A model generated the notes under the pieces. That model searched no databases. It was given only the letters and a program-made list of their open reading frames with translations, and was not told where the DNA came from. A stretch of 64,000 nt of DNA from Planctomycetaceae bacterium (GTDB lineage: Bacteria; Planctomycetota; Phycisphaerae; SM23-33), in assembly GCA_039680605.1 (NCBI GenBank), contig JBDKTA010000022.1, positions 248,001 to 312,000 of the forward strand. Direction: 5' to 3'. The position numbers and the translations under genes were made by a program. This document shows positions 1-11,074 of this stretch, piece after piece. Numbering within the stretch: position 1 is the first letter of the stretch; each line of letters opens with the position of its first letter.

Positions 1-934
1 CAAGAAGCACCACGCCAGCAGTAGCATCGCCGGGGCGGCCGCTGTCGCGGATGGCAACGTCCATGCGCCCCAGCAGTTGCCCGTGGTCGGCCTGGTACGC
101 CAGGCGGCAGGCGCCGACGCGTTCGATGGTTCGGCTGGCGGCCGTGACTCGCCCGCCAAGGATCACGTCGATCTGCGGATGGGCGCTGGCCAGCGCCCGC
201 ATCGTCTCGATATCGCACGCCGCCAGCAGCACCAGCACGTCGCTGCGGGCGGCCAGGCCCGGAAGCAATGACTCCAGCGAGCGGCTGGGATCGGCGATGG
301 CCAGCCCCGCCCCCGGCGCCGCGCGCGGGTCGTTCTGCACCACGCCCACGACCGACACGCGAAGATTGCTCACCTCGAACGACACGTGCGTGGGCGCCAC
401 GGGCGAACCGGTGGCGGCGTCGACCACGTTGGCGCTGATCAGCGGCACGGGCGAGGCCGCCGCGACGCGCCGCAGGTCGTCAACCGCCAGCGACGCCTCG
501 CGCGCACCGAGGTTCGCCGCGCGGTAACCGGCGGCGCCCATCGCTCGCAGGGCGTGCTCCCACCCCTGCTGCTGCCACGCCAGCGGCCCGGCCGTCATCT
601 CGCCCACATCCATCGCCAGCACGATAGGCGGATCGGTGACGGACTGGATATACCCGGCGGTGCGGGCAATGCCGCCCCACCGCCGGCGGGTGCATCCGGC
701 AGGTTCGAGTTGCCCGCCGATGTCGCTGGAGAAGACCAGCGCGATGCGGTCCGGCGCCGGTCCGCTCCGCTGCCACGGACGCTCCAGCAGCCACCCGGGC
801 CAGACCCAAAGTCCCGCGGCCGCCACCGCGACCACCGCCGCCACGGCGATGGCCACGCCACGGATGAACGCCCAGGGAATGACCCGGGGCAGTCGCTGGT
901 CTTCAAACTCAAGTTTCCAGTTTCGAAACGCCAT
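1..934 (-). CDS. 5'-nucleotidase/UshA-like metallophosphoesterase, degenerate, 3'-truncated by window edge
   Basis: Open frame of 311 codons from the ATG at 934 to the window edge. Residues about 23-45 form one membrane-spanning segment, so the rest is probably outside the cytoplasm. Residues 66-95 (LVFSSDIGGQLEPAGC followed by GGIARTAGYI) match the start of UshA-type phosphoesterase domains. The usual metal ligands are altered: D-x-H reads DIG, the GNHE position reads NLGARE and the GGH position reads GGRV. I infer a non-catalytic or differently acting member. It is the last visible gene of the MoxR/BatA-type operon and is separated from the DUF4159 gene by a repeat-filled gap of about 110 bp. 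The fold is moderately supported, the function is unknown. Confidence 0.6.
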   Translation of the reverse strand, partial: MAFRNWKLEFEDQRLPRVIPWAFIRGVAIAVAAVVAVAAAGLWVWPGWLLERPWQRSGPAPDRIALVFSSDIGGQLEPAGCTRRRWGGIARTAGYIQSVTDPPIVLAMDVGEMTAGPLAWQQQGWEHALRAMGAAGYRAANLGAREASLAVDDLRRVAAASPVPLISANVVDAATGSPVAPTHVSFEVSNLRVSVVGVVQNDPRAAPGAGLAIADPSRSLESLLPGLAARSDVLVLLAACDIETMRALASAHPQIDVILGGRVTAASRTIERVGACRLAYQADHGQLLGRMDVAIRDSGRPGDATAGVVLL

Positions 935-942
935 AATGTCTT

Positions 943-1040
943 GTGGCACAGCCTTTCCAGGCCGTGGCCGTTTCTTCTCATCTCACCACAGGCTGGAAAG
1001 CCTGTGCTACGGGGACACAGGCTGGAAAGCCTGTGCCACC
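943..1040. repeat. Palindromic dispersed repeat, CACAGGCTGGAAAGCCTGTG family
   Basis: Two tandem copies of the palindrome CACAGGCTGGAAAGCCTGTG lie at 987-1006 and 1016-1035, with a degraded copy in the opposite sense at 943-960. They fill the gap between two operon genes and can form hairpins in the mRNA, so they may attenuate or stabilise the transcript. Confidence 0.75.
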
Positions 1041-1042
1041 GC

Positions 1043-1747
1043 TCAATGCGTCAGGGCGTACGCCAGGAGGTTCACGTTGACCTTTCGGGCGACGTAGATC
1101 TCGTTGCCGCCGCAACAGCAGCAGCCCGGTCCGGCCGCCGAGGTGTCGTTGAGCCCGTCCTTGGAGTAGACCATGACGATCTTCTTGTCGATCTCCAGGG
1201 CCTCGATATACGTCCCGGCGGAACGCTTGTTGTCCAGGGCGTCAATGTCGTAGACGGTGTGAAAGATCGGGTGCGACAGATCGATCTTCTGCAATTTCAA
1301 CTCAGGAAAGATGATGTGCATCTCGGCGCGGAAGCTGGCGTCCCACGTCGGCGAGCTGCAGCCGGCCGAGGCGACGAGGAACCCGCCGCGTTTGAGATAG
1401 CTGCGCAGGTTCGTTCGCTGGGCGTCGGTAAGGATGAAGTTGCCCTCGCCGGTCATCACGGCGAAGGGGTACCCGAACAGCTCGTTGTCGTCGAGCTTCA
1501 CCGGGCAGAACCTCCGGTTGGTGCAGATGGTGGTGTCCTTCTGCGCCTGGGCGAGGAACTCGTCGCTGAAACACACCGAGCTCTTGTTCTGCCCATAGAT
1601 AAGGTTGGCGCACTGCGTGATGCCCTGGCGACTGTCCGCGCTGGCGGGCGATTCAGCGCCCGATCGCTGTGAATGCACGCGCGCCGCGCACAGCGCCATC
1701 GCCGCCCCCGCCGCCACCACTGCCACCAGCGTCTTGTGATGAATCAT
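1043..1747 (-). CDS. DUF4159 domain protein, exported
   Basis: 234 residues. The first 27 residues form a signal peptide (positive start, Ala-rich core). The remainder matches the DUF4159 family, which typically sits downstream of MoxR/BatA-type genes; a CCCCGGNE stretch near residue 208 resembles what I recall of family members. An AAGGAG ribosome site precedes the ATG by about 7 bases and overlaps the end of the upstream gene, so it is co-translated in the operon. The biochemical role is not established. The fold resembles the amidotransferase-like domain of its upstream neighbours (inference from family knowledge). Confidence 0.8.
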   Translation of the reverse strand: MIHHKTLVAVVAAGAAMALCAARVHSQRSGAESPASADSRQGITQCANLIYGQNKSSVCFSDEFLAQAQKDTTICTNRRFCPVKLDDNELFGYPFAVMTGEGNFILTDAQRTNLRSYLKRGGFLVASAGCSSPTWDASFRAEMHIIFPELKLQKIDLSHPIFHTVYDIDALDNKRSAGTYIEALEIDKKIVMVYSKDGLNDTSAAGPGCCCCGGNEIYVARKVNVNLLAYALTH

Positions 1748-1757
1748 GACCGGCTCC

Positions 1758-4550
1758 TTACTTGCTCTCGTCCGCCAGGCGGCGGAAGTAGCGTTCAGCC
1801 AGCGAACGAAATCGCGTCGGAACGCCGGGCATGGCCGCGGCGTTGGCGTCCTGGTCGGTACGGGCGTCGGGGGCCAGCGTCTCGGCGCCGCCGGAGGGCT
1901 GTTCGGCGACCGGCGGTCCGGTCTTTGCCTGCCCCAGTCCGCGGCGTCCGGCGGAGAGGTTGCCCTTGCCCATGTGCGGGCCCATCAGCGTGACGGTCGT
2001 CATCGAGCCCTGGTACCCCATGCCGTTGCCGCCCTGGCTCATGCCGGGTATGGAACGTCCCTGCGAAAGCTGCTGCAGCGCCTGCGAGAGTTTCTGCCGC
2101 GTCAAGCCCAGCGAGCCGTCGAGATCGTCCGAAGCGTCGCCGGTGGGATTGTCACAGCATTCCTTGATGAGCGATTCGAGCTTGATCGCCGCCTGATCGG
2201 CCTCGCGGTAGGCATAGCGGCCCTGGGCGGCCTGGGCGAGCTGCGCGGCGTCGGCCTGATTCTGGGCCACATCCAGCCCTTCGATCTCCTGGACCAGCTT
2301 GAGGACGCTGGCCGACATTTTCGGCAGCGACAAGCGGGACATCGTGCCTTTGGCCTTGAGCTGCTCCATCGCCTGGAGCATCTGCCGGCGGAGCTCTGTC
2401 TGCTCGGCGGCCATCCGCCGCGCGCGGATCTCCTCGGTCGGGTCGAGCTGCTCCTTGTTGCTGAACTGGGCCAGGCGGTCAGCCAGATCTCGCTGCTGTC
2501 GGGCCACCGACGAGATCTGCTCGACCAGGCCGGCCATCTCGTCGGCTTGACGCATCAGGTCCAGTTGCTTTGCCGTCAGGGCCACCTGCGGCGCCTCGGG
2601 GCGTTTGAGAGCGGCCAGCGCGTTTTTCATGAACTCGCCGGCGCCGGCCTGATCTTTGGGCGGAAGCGCCGCCACGCCCCGCGCCGCGGCGCCTTGACGG
2701 GCGAAGTCCTCTTTGGCCTTAGCCAAGGCCGCCTTGATCTGGTCTTCAAAATCGTAGACCGACTGGCGGTCGATGCGCTGCTGCATGCGGCGGACGAGTT
2801 CTTCGTTCGCCGCGGCGTAATCTTTCAGCTCTTCGTTGAGGCGGCGGAGTTTCTCCAGATCTTCGGGGGTACACTTGCCCGCCTGGGCGATCTTGTCCTG
2901 CAGGGCCTGGATGTCGCGGGCGAGCTGGTCGCGCTGGGCCTCGATGCCTTCCATCTGTTTGAGGAACTCGTCGATCTCGCCCTGGAGTTTTTCCATCTGC
3001 AGGGCACGGCGGGCATGCTGGAGATATTCCTCGCGCGTGATGACGCGGATGACCTGCACGGGCGTCTCGGAGAATTGCGCGGGAGAAGGATGCGTGTCGT
3101 ACGCCGTCGCGAAATACGTGATCACGTCGCCGCCGCGGGCGCCCAGGGCGCCCAGGTCGAAGACCGCTTCGGCGGTGGCTTCATCCGGTCGAGAGGCCTT
3201 CAGGCCCAGGTCGACGGCGCTGGGCCCCCAGCCGTTGATGCTGCGGGCCAAGCGGATGCGGGCGACGCCGACGTCGTCGCGTGCGACGATCGCCACGGGA
3301 ACCTTCCAGTGCTCCGGCGCCAGGACCATCCCGCCGGGGCTGGCGAACGACACCTGCGGCGGGGCGTCGGCGATGCAGGCGATGGTTCCCTCCACGGTCT
3401 CGTTGCCCTCGACGCCCTCGGCGCTGGTGATCGCCAGGCGGTAGCGGGCCGAGGCGGCAAACTCCAGGTCGCCGCGCACGATCGCGCGGTTGGCGGTGGG
3501 CTTGAGAACGATCTCGTACGCCGAGCCCTTGCCCGGCGGCGTGATCGTCAGCAGCCCCTGGCGCAAGGGAAGGTTCGACTCGACGGTGATCGTCGCGCGC
3601 GTGCCCTTGATGGCCCGCCACTGGGTGTTCTCGCCCTGGACGGCACTGGCGGGCGCCCAGTGCGTATAGGCGGGGAAAGCATAGTCGACCACTACTCGCT
3701 TGAAGCCCGGCACGGCGTGAACGACCATCCGGTACCGGCGACTGCGGCCGGCCGGCGTGCTGACGTAGAAGTCGGCGCTTTCCTCGGCGCGTTCGATGTT
3801 CAGGACGAACTGCCCGTCCGCGACACGAAGCATGGGGATGTTCTGTCGGCGGCCGCTGCGGGGGTCGACGAAGACGACGCCGGCCTGCTGGGGCAGCGCC
3901 ACCGGGCTGCTCAACGCGGCGCGGATGACAGCGGAGTGGCCCAGGTAGATCTTCGCCGGCTCGGCCGTCACGTCGAACGCCACCAGCGTGAAGGGCGGAT
4001 GGTCGCCCAGCGGATCGGCATAGCGGATCACCGCGGCGCGAAACGCGCCGGGCACGATCGTCGCCGCGGCCGCAATCGCCAGCAGCGCCGCCGCGGCGAT
4101 CGCCAGGGCCTTGCGCAAGCGGCGGATGTCGATCACCCGTCTCGGCGCGACGGTAGCGGCCGTCGCCTCGCCGCGTGCGATGCCCGCCTGCCGCAGCGAC
4201 TGGCTGGTGGCGCGGCCGCCCTGTTCGGCCAGGTCGACGGCGTTGATCAGGGCGTTGTCCTTGATGCCCAGCACGCGCTCGATCAGGCGGGCCAGCCTCC
4301 GCGGCTGGTGACGGTTGCGATAGGCCACCCACGCCAGGTACACCCCCGCGCCCAGGACCAGCCCTGCCGCAGCCGCGTCGACCACGATCAAGGCCCAGGC
4401 GTCCAGCGCCATCGCAACGTCCAGGCCTACCGCCACCAGCAGGCAGGCGCCGATGAGAGCGATCGTTCGCGCGAAGGCGCCCAGCACTTCGGCTGCCAGC
4501 GTGGCGCGCCCGGCGCGGCGAATGGTTGTCTGGAGCACGTTGGCGTTCAT
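1758..4550 (-). CDS. Large DUF4175-like membrane protein with long coiled coil
   Basis: 930 residues. The start is the ATG at 4550, because it overlaps the upstream stop as ATGA and the frame upstream of it is low-quality Arg/Pro-rich sequence. Two hydrophobic segments lie near the N-terminus (about 20-70) and another follows around residue 125-150. Ig-like extracytoplasmic sequence follows, and the central part (about 420-720) is a long Glu/Gln/Lys-rich coiled coil. The C-terminus is Gly/Pro/Gln-rich. Proteins of this build usually close MoxR-DUF58-BatA-VWA operons in Planctomycetota. The role is probably envelope-associated assembly or stress tolerance, but is not proven. Confidence 0.75.
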   Translation of the reverse strand: MNANVLQTTIRRAGRATLAAEVLGAFARTIALIGACLLVAVGLDVAMALDAWALIVVDAAAAGLVLGAGVYLAWVAYRNRHQPRRLARLIERVLGIKDNALINAVDLAEQGGRATSQSLRQAGIARGEATAATVAPRRVIDIRRLRKALAIAAAALLAIAAAATIVPGAFRAAVIRYADPLGDHPPFTLVAFDVTAEPAKIYLGHSAVIRAALSSPVALPQQAGVVFVDPRSGRRQNIPMLRVADGQFVLNIERAEESADFYVSTPAGRSRRYRMVVHAVPGFKRVVVDYAFPAYTHWAPASAVQGENTQWRAIKGTRATITVESNLPLRQGLLTITPPGKGSAYEIVLKPTANRAIVRGDLEFAASARYRLAITSAEGVEGNETVEGTIACIADAPPQVSFASPGGMVLAPEHWKVPVAIVARDDVGVARIRLARSINGWGPSAVDLGLKASRPDEATAEAVFDLGALGARGGDVITYFATAYDTHPSPAQFSETPVQVIRVITREEYLQHARRALQMEKLQGEIDEFLKQMEGIEAQRDQLARDIQALQDKIAQAGKCTPEDLEKLRRLNEELKDYAAANEELVRRMQQRIDRQSVYDFEDQIKAALAKAKEDFARQGAAARGVAALPPKDQAGAGEFMKNALAALKRPEAPQVALTAKQLDLMRQADEMAGLVEQISSVARQQRDLADRLAQFSNKEQLDPTEEIRARRMAAEQTELRRQMLQAMEQLKAKGTMSRLSLPKMSASVLKLVQEIEGLDVAQNQADAAQLAQAAQGRYAYREADQAAIKLESLIKECCDNPTGDASDDLDGSLGLTRQKLSQALQQLSQGRSIPGMSQGGNGMGYQGSMTTVTLMGPHMGKGNLSAGRRGLGQAKTGPPVAEQPSGGAETLAPDARTDQDANAAAMPGVPTRFRSLAERYFRRLADESK

Positions 4551-6823
4551 AGCAGCCCCGCTCGCTTTCTGGCCAGCCATTCCGCCCCCGCCCAGAGCAG
4601 CAGCAGCACCAGGACCAGGGCCTTGTCCCAGATGTACCCCGCGCGCTGCGGGATCTGGCGCTGGGCGCTGAGCCGGATCATCTGCGGCACCAGTTCGTCG
4701 CCCTGGGAAGGAGTGAAGAACGCCCCGCCGGACTGCTCCGAGAGCGTGCGCAGGGCCTCGGGGTCCGCCGAGCTGCGAAGGCGTTCGAGATTGACGTCGT
4801 AGACGCCGAACTTGCGTTCGATGCGGGGAGGCTGGATCTGAGGGCAGTCCATCACGATGCGATGGATTCCGGCGGCGGCGGGCGTGAGCGTGGTCTGCAG
4901 GCGGGTCTCCAGCCCGCCGGCCTGTCGCAGCGCCAGGGCCTGCTCGACGCCGTCGGGGGCGATCCACGTCACGGTCGGGCGGAACCCGCCCTGCGGCGCC
5001 TGCTTGCATGAAACGTCCACGACCATCGGGTCGCCCAGGCGCAGGCTCGAGCGGGCGAACTTCAACGCCGCGTCCTGACCAGGCAGAAAGTCGCTGTCCA
5101 GCGCCAACCAGCGGATCATGTTCGACCAGAAAATGTCATACAGGCCGTCGTATCGCGACAGCTCCGGCGGCAGGATGCCCCACCGCCACAACCCCTCGCC
5201 CAGCACCGCCGCGACGCGCCCGCGCCCGTAGTGCATGTACACCAGCGCGGGCATGCCCTGCGCGGCGGCGGTCTGGCGAGCCTGCCCCGGCAGCAGCGCC
5301 CGCGCCAGCACGACGGTCGAGGCTTTCTCGCGGGCGATGGCGGGCATGACCGAAAAGCCCGGCAGCTCCAGCACCGTCTGGGCAACGTTCGCCGTGGCAG
5401 ACTCGAAGGCAAAGCACGGGGCCGCCTGACCGGCCGGCGTCAACTGCAAGGGCAAGTCGTGCAGCATCCCACTGCCCCAGACGACCGGTTCCAGCACCGC
5501 CAGGTCGCGACCCATCTGCCGACCGGCCGCGGTGTCGGTTTCATACGCGCGGCTGCGGGCGAAGATGATCTGCCCGCCGTGGTCGGCGACGAACCGGCCG
5601 AGCATGGCCGCGGCGTTGCGGTCGAGGATATTCTCCAGCCCTCGCCCCAGAACGATTACGTCGTAAGCGGCGAACTCCTCAACGGTGGCGGGCAACTTGA
5701 CCGACGCGGCGCCGGCGCGGCTGACGATGGACTGCTTCTTCTGCCCGGTAAGCTGGATGATCTGCGTCAGGGCCACGCGGGCGTCCTTGCGCAGCGACTG
5801 GCCGATGAACTTGGTGTCCCACGAGGGTTCGCCCTCGATCAGCAGCACCTTGATCTGCTGGCGGGTCACTTCGAGAAAGAGGGTCTGGGCGTTGTTGCCG
5901 GTCTCGGTTTCGCCCGCCACCGGGTCCACGCGCAGGGTGTACTCGTACAGACCGCCCTGCTCCTGGCGAACGCCCAGGCGAAGCGTCTGGCGGTCTTTGC
6001 CGTCGAAGACAATCTCGCGATCCACGCTCTCCTTGCCGCACTGCATGTGCAGTTTTGTGCGGGTGTTTTCGAGCCCCGACTGGTGTACGGTGGCTTCGAT
6101 ATACGCCGTCTCGCCGGCCAGCAGGAACTGCTGCTGGGCGTGCGCCTGCAGCAGCAGGTCGCACGCAGCGGTGGCGCCGCCGAGGCAGACGCTATGGACA
6201 GGCACGCCGCGCGCTTTGGCCAGCAGCGCCACCGGCTGCATCGGCGCCCGATCGCTGTCGTGACCGTCGCTGAGGACCAGCACCGCCGACTGCCCGCCGT
6301 CGGCGTTGACGGCCCCGACGGCCGAGGCGACGCAGTCGGCGATTCGCGAGCTGCGCCCCATCGCCAGGCCCTCGCCGTCGCCGCCGGGCGCAGCGGCCAG
6401 CGGATGCAGCGATTCATCGAACCCCATCAGCGTGACGTTGTAGTGTTCGCCCAGTTCGGCCAGGCGCCGCGGGCTCAGCCAGTTCCGGGCGAGATACTTC
6501 ATGCGGCTGACGCCGCCGGGGCAGTCGCCGGTGAGCATCGACTGCGACGTGTCCACCAGGACGTGCAGTTGGCCCTTGACCTGGCGAGGCGAGCTGGCGG
6601 CCGATCCGCTGGGGCCCATCAACAGGGCCGCCAGGGCGGCGATGACGATCAGCCGCATCGCCAGCAGGGCCGCGCTGACCTTGGGGCGGGCGGACATCGA
6701 CCGCGCGTACGCCACGATCGCCAGCGCCGCCAGCACCGTCGCGGCGCCGAAGATGTGCATCGGCGATATGACCGGCTGCCACACCACGGCCGCGGGCAGG
6801 AATGTTATTGTTTCCACAAGCAT
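4547..6823 (-). CDS. VWA / glutamine-amidotransferase-like membrane protein
   Basis: 758 residues from the ATG at 6823. That start gives a 19-bp overlap with the upstream gene. Two N-terminal membrane segments (about 22-40 and 50-70) precede a von Willebrand A domain whose MIDAS motif is D91-TSQS. A later section containing KVLLIEGEPSWDTKF matches the class I amidotransferase-like domain common in these planctomycete proteins. A final membrane helix with basic end (WDKAL...RKRAGLL) anchors the C-terminus. Metal-dependent protein binding is the likely role, in a complex with the neighbouring BatA-like and DUF58 proteins (inference from family and operon). Confidence 0.82.
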   Translation of the reverse strand: MLVETITFLPAAVVWQPVISPMHIFGAATVLAALAIVAYARSMSARPKVSAALLAMRLIVIAALAALLMGPSGSAASSPRQVKGQLHVLVDTSQSMLTGDCPGGVSRMKYLARNWLSPRRLAELGEHYNVTLMGFDESLHPLAAAPGGDGEGLAMGRSSRIADCVASAVGAVNADGGQSAVLVLSDGHDSDRAPMQPVALLAKARGVPVHSVCLGGATAACDLLLQAHAQQQFLLAGETAYIEATVHQSGLENTRTKLHMQCGKESVDREIVFDGKDRQTLRLGVRQEQGGLYEYTLRVDPVAGETETGNNAQTLFLEVTRQQIKVLLIEGEPSWDTKFIGQSLRKDARVALTQIIQLTGQKKQSIVSRAGAASVKLPATVEEFAAYDVIVLGRGLENILDRNAAAMLGRFVADHGGQIIFARSRAYETDTAAGRQMGRDLAVLEPVVWGSGMLHDLPLQLTPAGQAAPCFAFESATANVAQTVLELPGFSVMPAIAREKASTVVLARALLPGQARQTAAAQGMPALVYMHYGRGRVAAVLGEGLWRWGILPPELSRYDGLYDIFWSNMIRWLALDSDFLPGQDAALKFARSSLRLGDPMVVDVSCKQAPQGGFRPTVTWIAPDGVEQALALRQAGGLETRLQTTLTPAAAGIHRIVMDCPQIQPPRIERKFGVYDVNLERLRSSADPEALRTLSEQSGGAFFTPSQGDELVPQMIRLSAQRQIPQRAGYIWDKALVLVLLLLWAGAEWLARKRAGLL

Positions 6824-8931
6824 AGCAGGGCGAGCTCCAAAGCCACGCTGAACATGCCGGCCAGCACGAACCAGTACCAAAGCGGGCGGCCTCGCACGCG
6901 AAAGGCCGGACCCTCGTCATCGGCAGATCGCACGGTGACGGCGACCCCCGCGCCGGCAAGGTGTTCGGCAAGGCTGCGCGGGTCGCTGCGGCGCAGGTCG
7001 CCTTCGCGGGCGTCGAGGTTGACCGCCGCCACTGCCGCCGGGGCGTCGTTTCGGCGGATGTCGTAGAATCCCGGCAGGTCGGCGCGGTCAAGGCGCACGA
7101 GCAGCCGGTCGGCCTGTTCGAGGGCCTCGGCGGCGCAGGGGCGTCCATCGGGTCCGATGACAGCGATGCGATTTCCCGCGCCGGCGTTGCCGGCGGCGAT
7201 CGGGCACGTCAGCGCCTCGCCGGCGAGGGTCTGCGAGGCGCGGCTGTGGCGCGGGCGAAGGTGCGTGAAGAGGCTCTGCATCAGGGCGACGAACCCGCCG
7301 TACTTGCCCAGGTCGCTGCAGGTCAGGGACGGGTTGAAATTGCACACCGCCAGCGTGCCGGACCCGACGGTCGCCGTCGACAGCGCCGGCGTGCCGTCGC
7401 TGTACTGCAGCAGCGTCTGCGCGCCGGGGCGGTGCAGCCCCGCGGCGATGAAGCGGCTGAACCGAACCTGCTTGAGAGCAGCCTGGCTTTGGGCGTCGAA
7501 GTCGCTCAGCAGGGGCGAGTCCCACTGCCCGCGCGTGATCTGCAGGAACGACCCGGCCGAACCCTGCCAGGGGTGCGGCTTGGGCGTCCAGGGCAGAACC
7601 TCCACACCGATCGCCGCTCCGGCCAAAGCCGTGAGGTTCTCTACCGCCGGGCCTTCGCCGCAGAACATCGCCACGCCCCCGCCCTGGTTGGCGTAGATGT
7701 ACAGGGCATTCAAGGCCGCCGGCGGCAAGGCGCCGACCTGCGCGACGAAGACGGCCTGCGTCTCGGCGATGCGGGCATAGGTCAGGTCCGCGCTGGTCAG
7801 GTGCCGCACCTCCAGGTCGTCACCCTCGTCGCCGCGAGGCGCCAGGGCGCGAATAATGAAGTACGTGCTCGAACCGGGCTGGTCCGGGTTATCGTCGCCC
7901 ACGACCACCACCGGGACGCGCCGCACCACGTTGACCGTCAGGCAGGCCGCGTTGTCGGCCGCCAGGGTGTCCGGCGCCGTGGAGAAGACCACGCGATGGG
8001 CGCCGACGGCCGCCGCCTTCGTGCGCAAGGTCACTTCGCTGCCGCCCCAGGCGCCCAGGGCCGCCGAGACGGCGCCGATCTTGTGCCCGTCGAGGGTGAC
8101 CTCGACGGCGACGGTCCGCGGCTGCGGGGAGTCGTTGGCCGCGTGGACGATCAGGTCCAGGGGCTGGTTGGCGATGGGCTGGGCGGGCAGGCATCGCGGC
8201 TGTGAGAGGCAGACGTTGGCGTTGCCCTCGGCGCCGACGGGCAGGATGGTCACGATCGTTCCGGCGGGCAAAGCGGTGGCGCCTCGGAAGCTGACGTCGG
8301 ACCAGTTGCTGCGCTGCAGGTCGGAGATGACCACCAGGCGGCGCTGCCCCTGGTGCTCGCCCAGCAGCTTGGCCGCCAGGGTGACCGCTCGCGGAAAGTC
8401 CGCGCGGTGGCTGGTGGGCTTGATGCGCTGGAGCTCCTGGCGGATGGCGTCGAGATTATTGCTCAGTTGCGGAAACGCCGACTGCGGCTGCGCGCTGGCG
8501 TAGACGACGCCCACGCGGTCAAGCCCGTTGGTCAGAGAGTCCAGCGCCCGTTCGGCCAGGGCCTGCATCGCCTGGGTGAGTCCCACCCCGCCGGTGTGCT
8601 GGGCCATCGAGGCGCTGGTGTCCAGCAGCAGCACGACGGCGGCGCCGCTGTCGGGCGAGGCGGCGGCGGTGTCGTCCGTCCAGACCGGCTGGCAGAACGC
8701 CAGGACCACCATCAGCACCGTCAGGCAGCGCAGCACCAGGACGATCCAGCGGCGGATGCGGTACAGCCACGACGTGCGGGCGGTGGAGTGCTCCAGCAGC
8801 CGCACCGTGGGGAAGACCAGCACGCGGCGGGTGCGGCGGCTGATCAGATGCGCCGCGATCGGCAGCGCCAGCAGCGCCGCCGCGCCCAGCATTGCCGGGG
8901 CCACCAGCGAAATGACGGCCAATCCTGTCAT
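6805..8931 (-). CDS. BatA-like protein (BatA N-terminal domain plus VWA)
   Basis: 708 residues from the ATG at 8931; a GTG six bases earlier is an alternative and lies closer to a GAGGA ribosome site. Residues 1-80 match the BatA/Bat aerotolerance N-terminal region: a membrane helix, the HLISRRTRR basic stretch, then a second helix. The VWA domain follows with MIDAS D104-TSAS. The C-terminus ends in another membrane helix (WYWFVLAGMFSVALELALL). Bat-type proteins are linked to envelope stress tolerance and to MoxR ATPases, and the neighbour order here is the standard one. Confidence 0.85.
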   Translation of the reverse strand: MTGLAVISLVAPAMLGAAALLALPIAAHLISRRTRRVLVFPTVRLLEHSTARTSWLYRIRRWIVLVLRCLTVLMVVLAFCQPVWTDDTAAASPDSGAAVVLLLDTSASMAQHTGGVGLTQAMQALAERALDSLTNGLDRVGVVYASAQPQSAFPQLSNNLDAIRQELQRIKPTSHRADFPRAVTLAAKLLGEHQGQRRLVVISDLQRSNWSDVSFRGATALPAGTIVTILPVGAEGNANVCLSQPRCLPAQPIANQPLDLIVHAANDSPQPRTVAVEVTLDGHKIGAVSAALGAWGGSEVTLRTKAAAVGAHRVVFSTAPDTLAADNAACLTVNVVRRVPVVVVGDDNPDQPGSSTYFIIRALAPRGDEGDDLEVRHLTSADLTYARIAETQAVFVAQVGALPPAALNALYIYANQGGGVAMFCGEGPAVENLTALAGAAIGVEVLPWTPKPHPWQGSAGSFLQITRGQWDSPLLSDFDAQSQAALKQVRFSRFIAAGLHRPGAQTLLQYSDGTPALSTATVGSGTLAVCNFNPSLTCSDLGKYGGFVALMQSLFTHLRPRHSRASQTLAGEALTCPIAAGNAGAGNRIAVIGPDGRPCAAEALEQADRLLVRLDRADLPGFYDIRRNDAPAAVAAVNLDAREGDLRRSDPRSLAEHLAGAGVAVTVRSADDEGPAFRVRGRPLWYWFVLAGMFSVALELALLCLWKQ

Positions 8932-8952
8932 ACGCACATATCCTCGCCAACG

Positions 8953-9904
8953 TCAGGCCATGCTGGCGCGCTGGAAGAGGTACTGCTCCAGCGCGTCGCA
9001 ATAGTTCACAGCCGTGGAGACCATCTTGTAGTCGATGCCCCGTCGCTTGCTGGTGGCCGACCACGTTTCCAGGAACTCGTCGATCCGCCGCCGGTAGGCT
9101 TCCCGCAGGTCGCCGACGTTGACGGGCAGGCGTCGCGCCGATTCGCTGTCGACGAACAGCGCCTCGTTCAGATCCGGCAGCGTCAGTTCGTCGGTGTGCA
9201 GCACGTGAAAGAGGATGACCTCGCTGCCGCGATGCGAAAAGATGTTCAGGGCGTCGAGGATGGCCTCGTTGTCGTCCAGCAGGTCGCTGAAGAGAATCAG
9301 CAGCCCGCGGCGGGAAATCAGCGTGGCGGTCTTCTTGAGCGCCTCGGCCAGGCGGGCCTGCCCGGCGGGGCGCTGCTCTTCCATCACGCGCAGGATGTTG
9401 CAGAAGTGCCCGAACGATCCGTACGGCGGCAGGAAGCCCTTGAGCCCTTCCTGCGCGACGCCGAAGGAGACTTTGTCGGTCTGCTTGGTGGTCAGGAACG
9501 CGATTGCCGCGGCCATCTGGCAGGCATGGTCGTACTTGCTGACCCCGCCGTTTAGACCGCTGTACGCCATCGACGCCGACGCGTCGACGAGCAGGTTGAC
9601 GGTCATGTCCGACTGATGCTCGAAGAGCTTGATGAACAGCTTGTCGCTGCGGGCATAGATCTTCCAGTCGACGTCGCCGATCTCGTCGCCGGGCATGTAC
9701 TGGCGATAGTCGTTGAACTCGACGCTGTGCCCGCGCGCCGACGAGGCGTGGCGGCCGGCGTATTGCCCTTCGACCGCGCGGCGGCTGGAGAAAAACAGGT
9801 TCCTCAGCCAGTACAGGTCGCCCATGCGAAGGTACTTGCTGTTGATGCTGCCGCCCCGCTGCCCCGTGTCGGGCGCGGGGGCGGTTTCGTTGCCGGGCTG
9901 GCGA

Positions 9905-9915
<11 letters not shown>
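8953..9915 (-). CDS. DUF58 domain-containing protein
   Basis: 320 residues. The start at 9915 is preferred because it overlaps the MoxR stop by 11 bases; upstream in-frame codons encode low-complexity Arg/Ser sequence. The DUF58 signature is visible: QYMPGDEIGDVDWKIYAR followed by LFIKLFEHQSDMTVNLLVDASASM, a degenerate VWA-type MIDAS (DASAS). DUF58 proteins work with MoxR AAA+ ATPases, probably as substrates or adaptors. It is cytoplasmic with no membrane helix. It belongs to the seven-gene minus-strand operon. Confidence 0.9.
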
Positions 9916-10930
<1,015 letters not shown>

Positions 10931-11074
10931 AGACAATACCCCAAAAAGACCATCCTGCCGCACGTGAAGCGCGATGCCCCGGTGGCCGCAACCCCATGCG
11001 ACTATGGCGAACGAGTCTACCCCCGGCCGATCGAGGGGTCAATGGCCTGTATTTTGATTTGCGATTTCGACCGA

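Noticed and set aside
1746-4802. Very long + strand open frame (1018 codons) antisense to the coiled-coil membrane protein
   Set aside because: It is a GC-rich shadow: Arg/Gly/His-rich composition, no domain, and the minus-strand genes have overlapping starts and stops, ribosome sites and recognised motifs.
5231-7066. 611-codon + strand frame over the VWA/BatA region
   Set aside because: Antisense shadow of two recognised genes.
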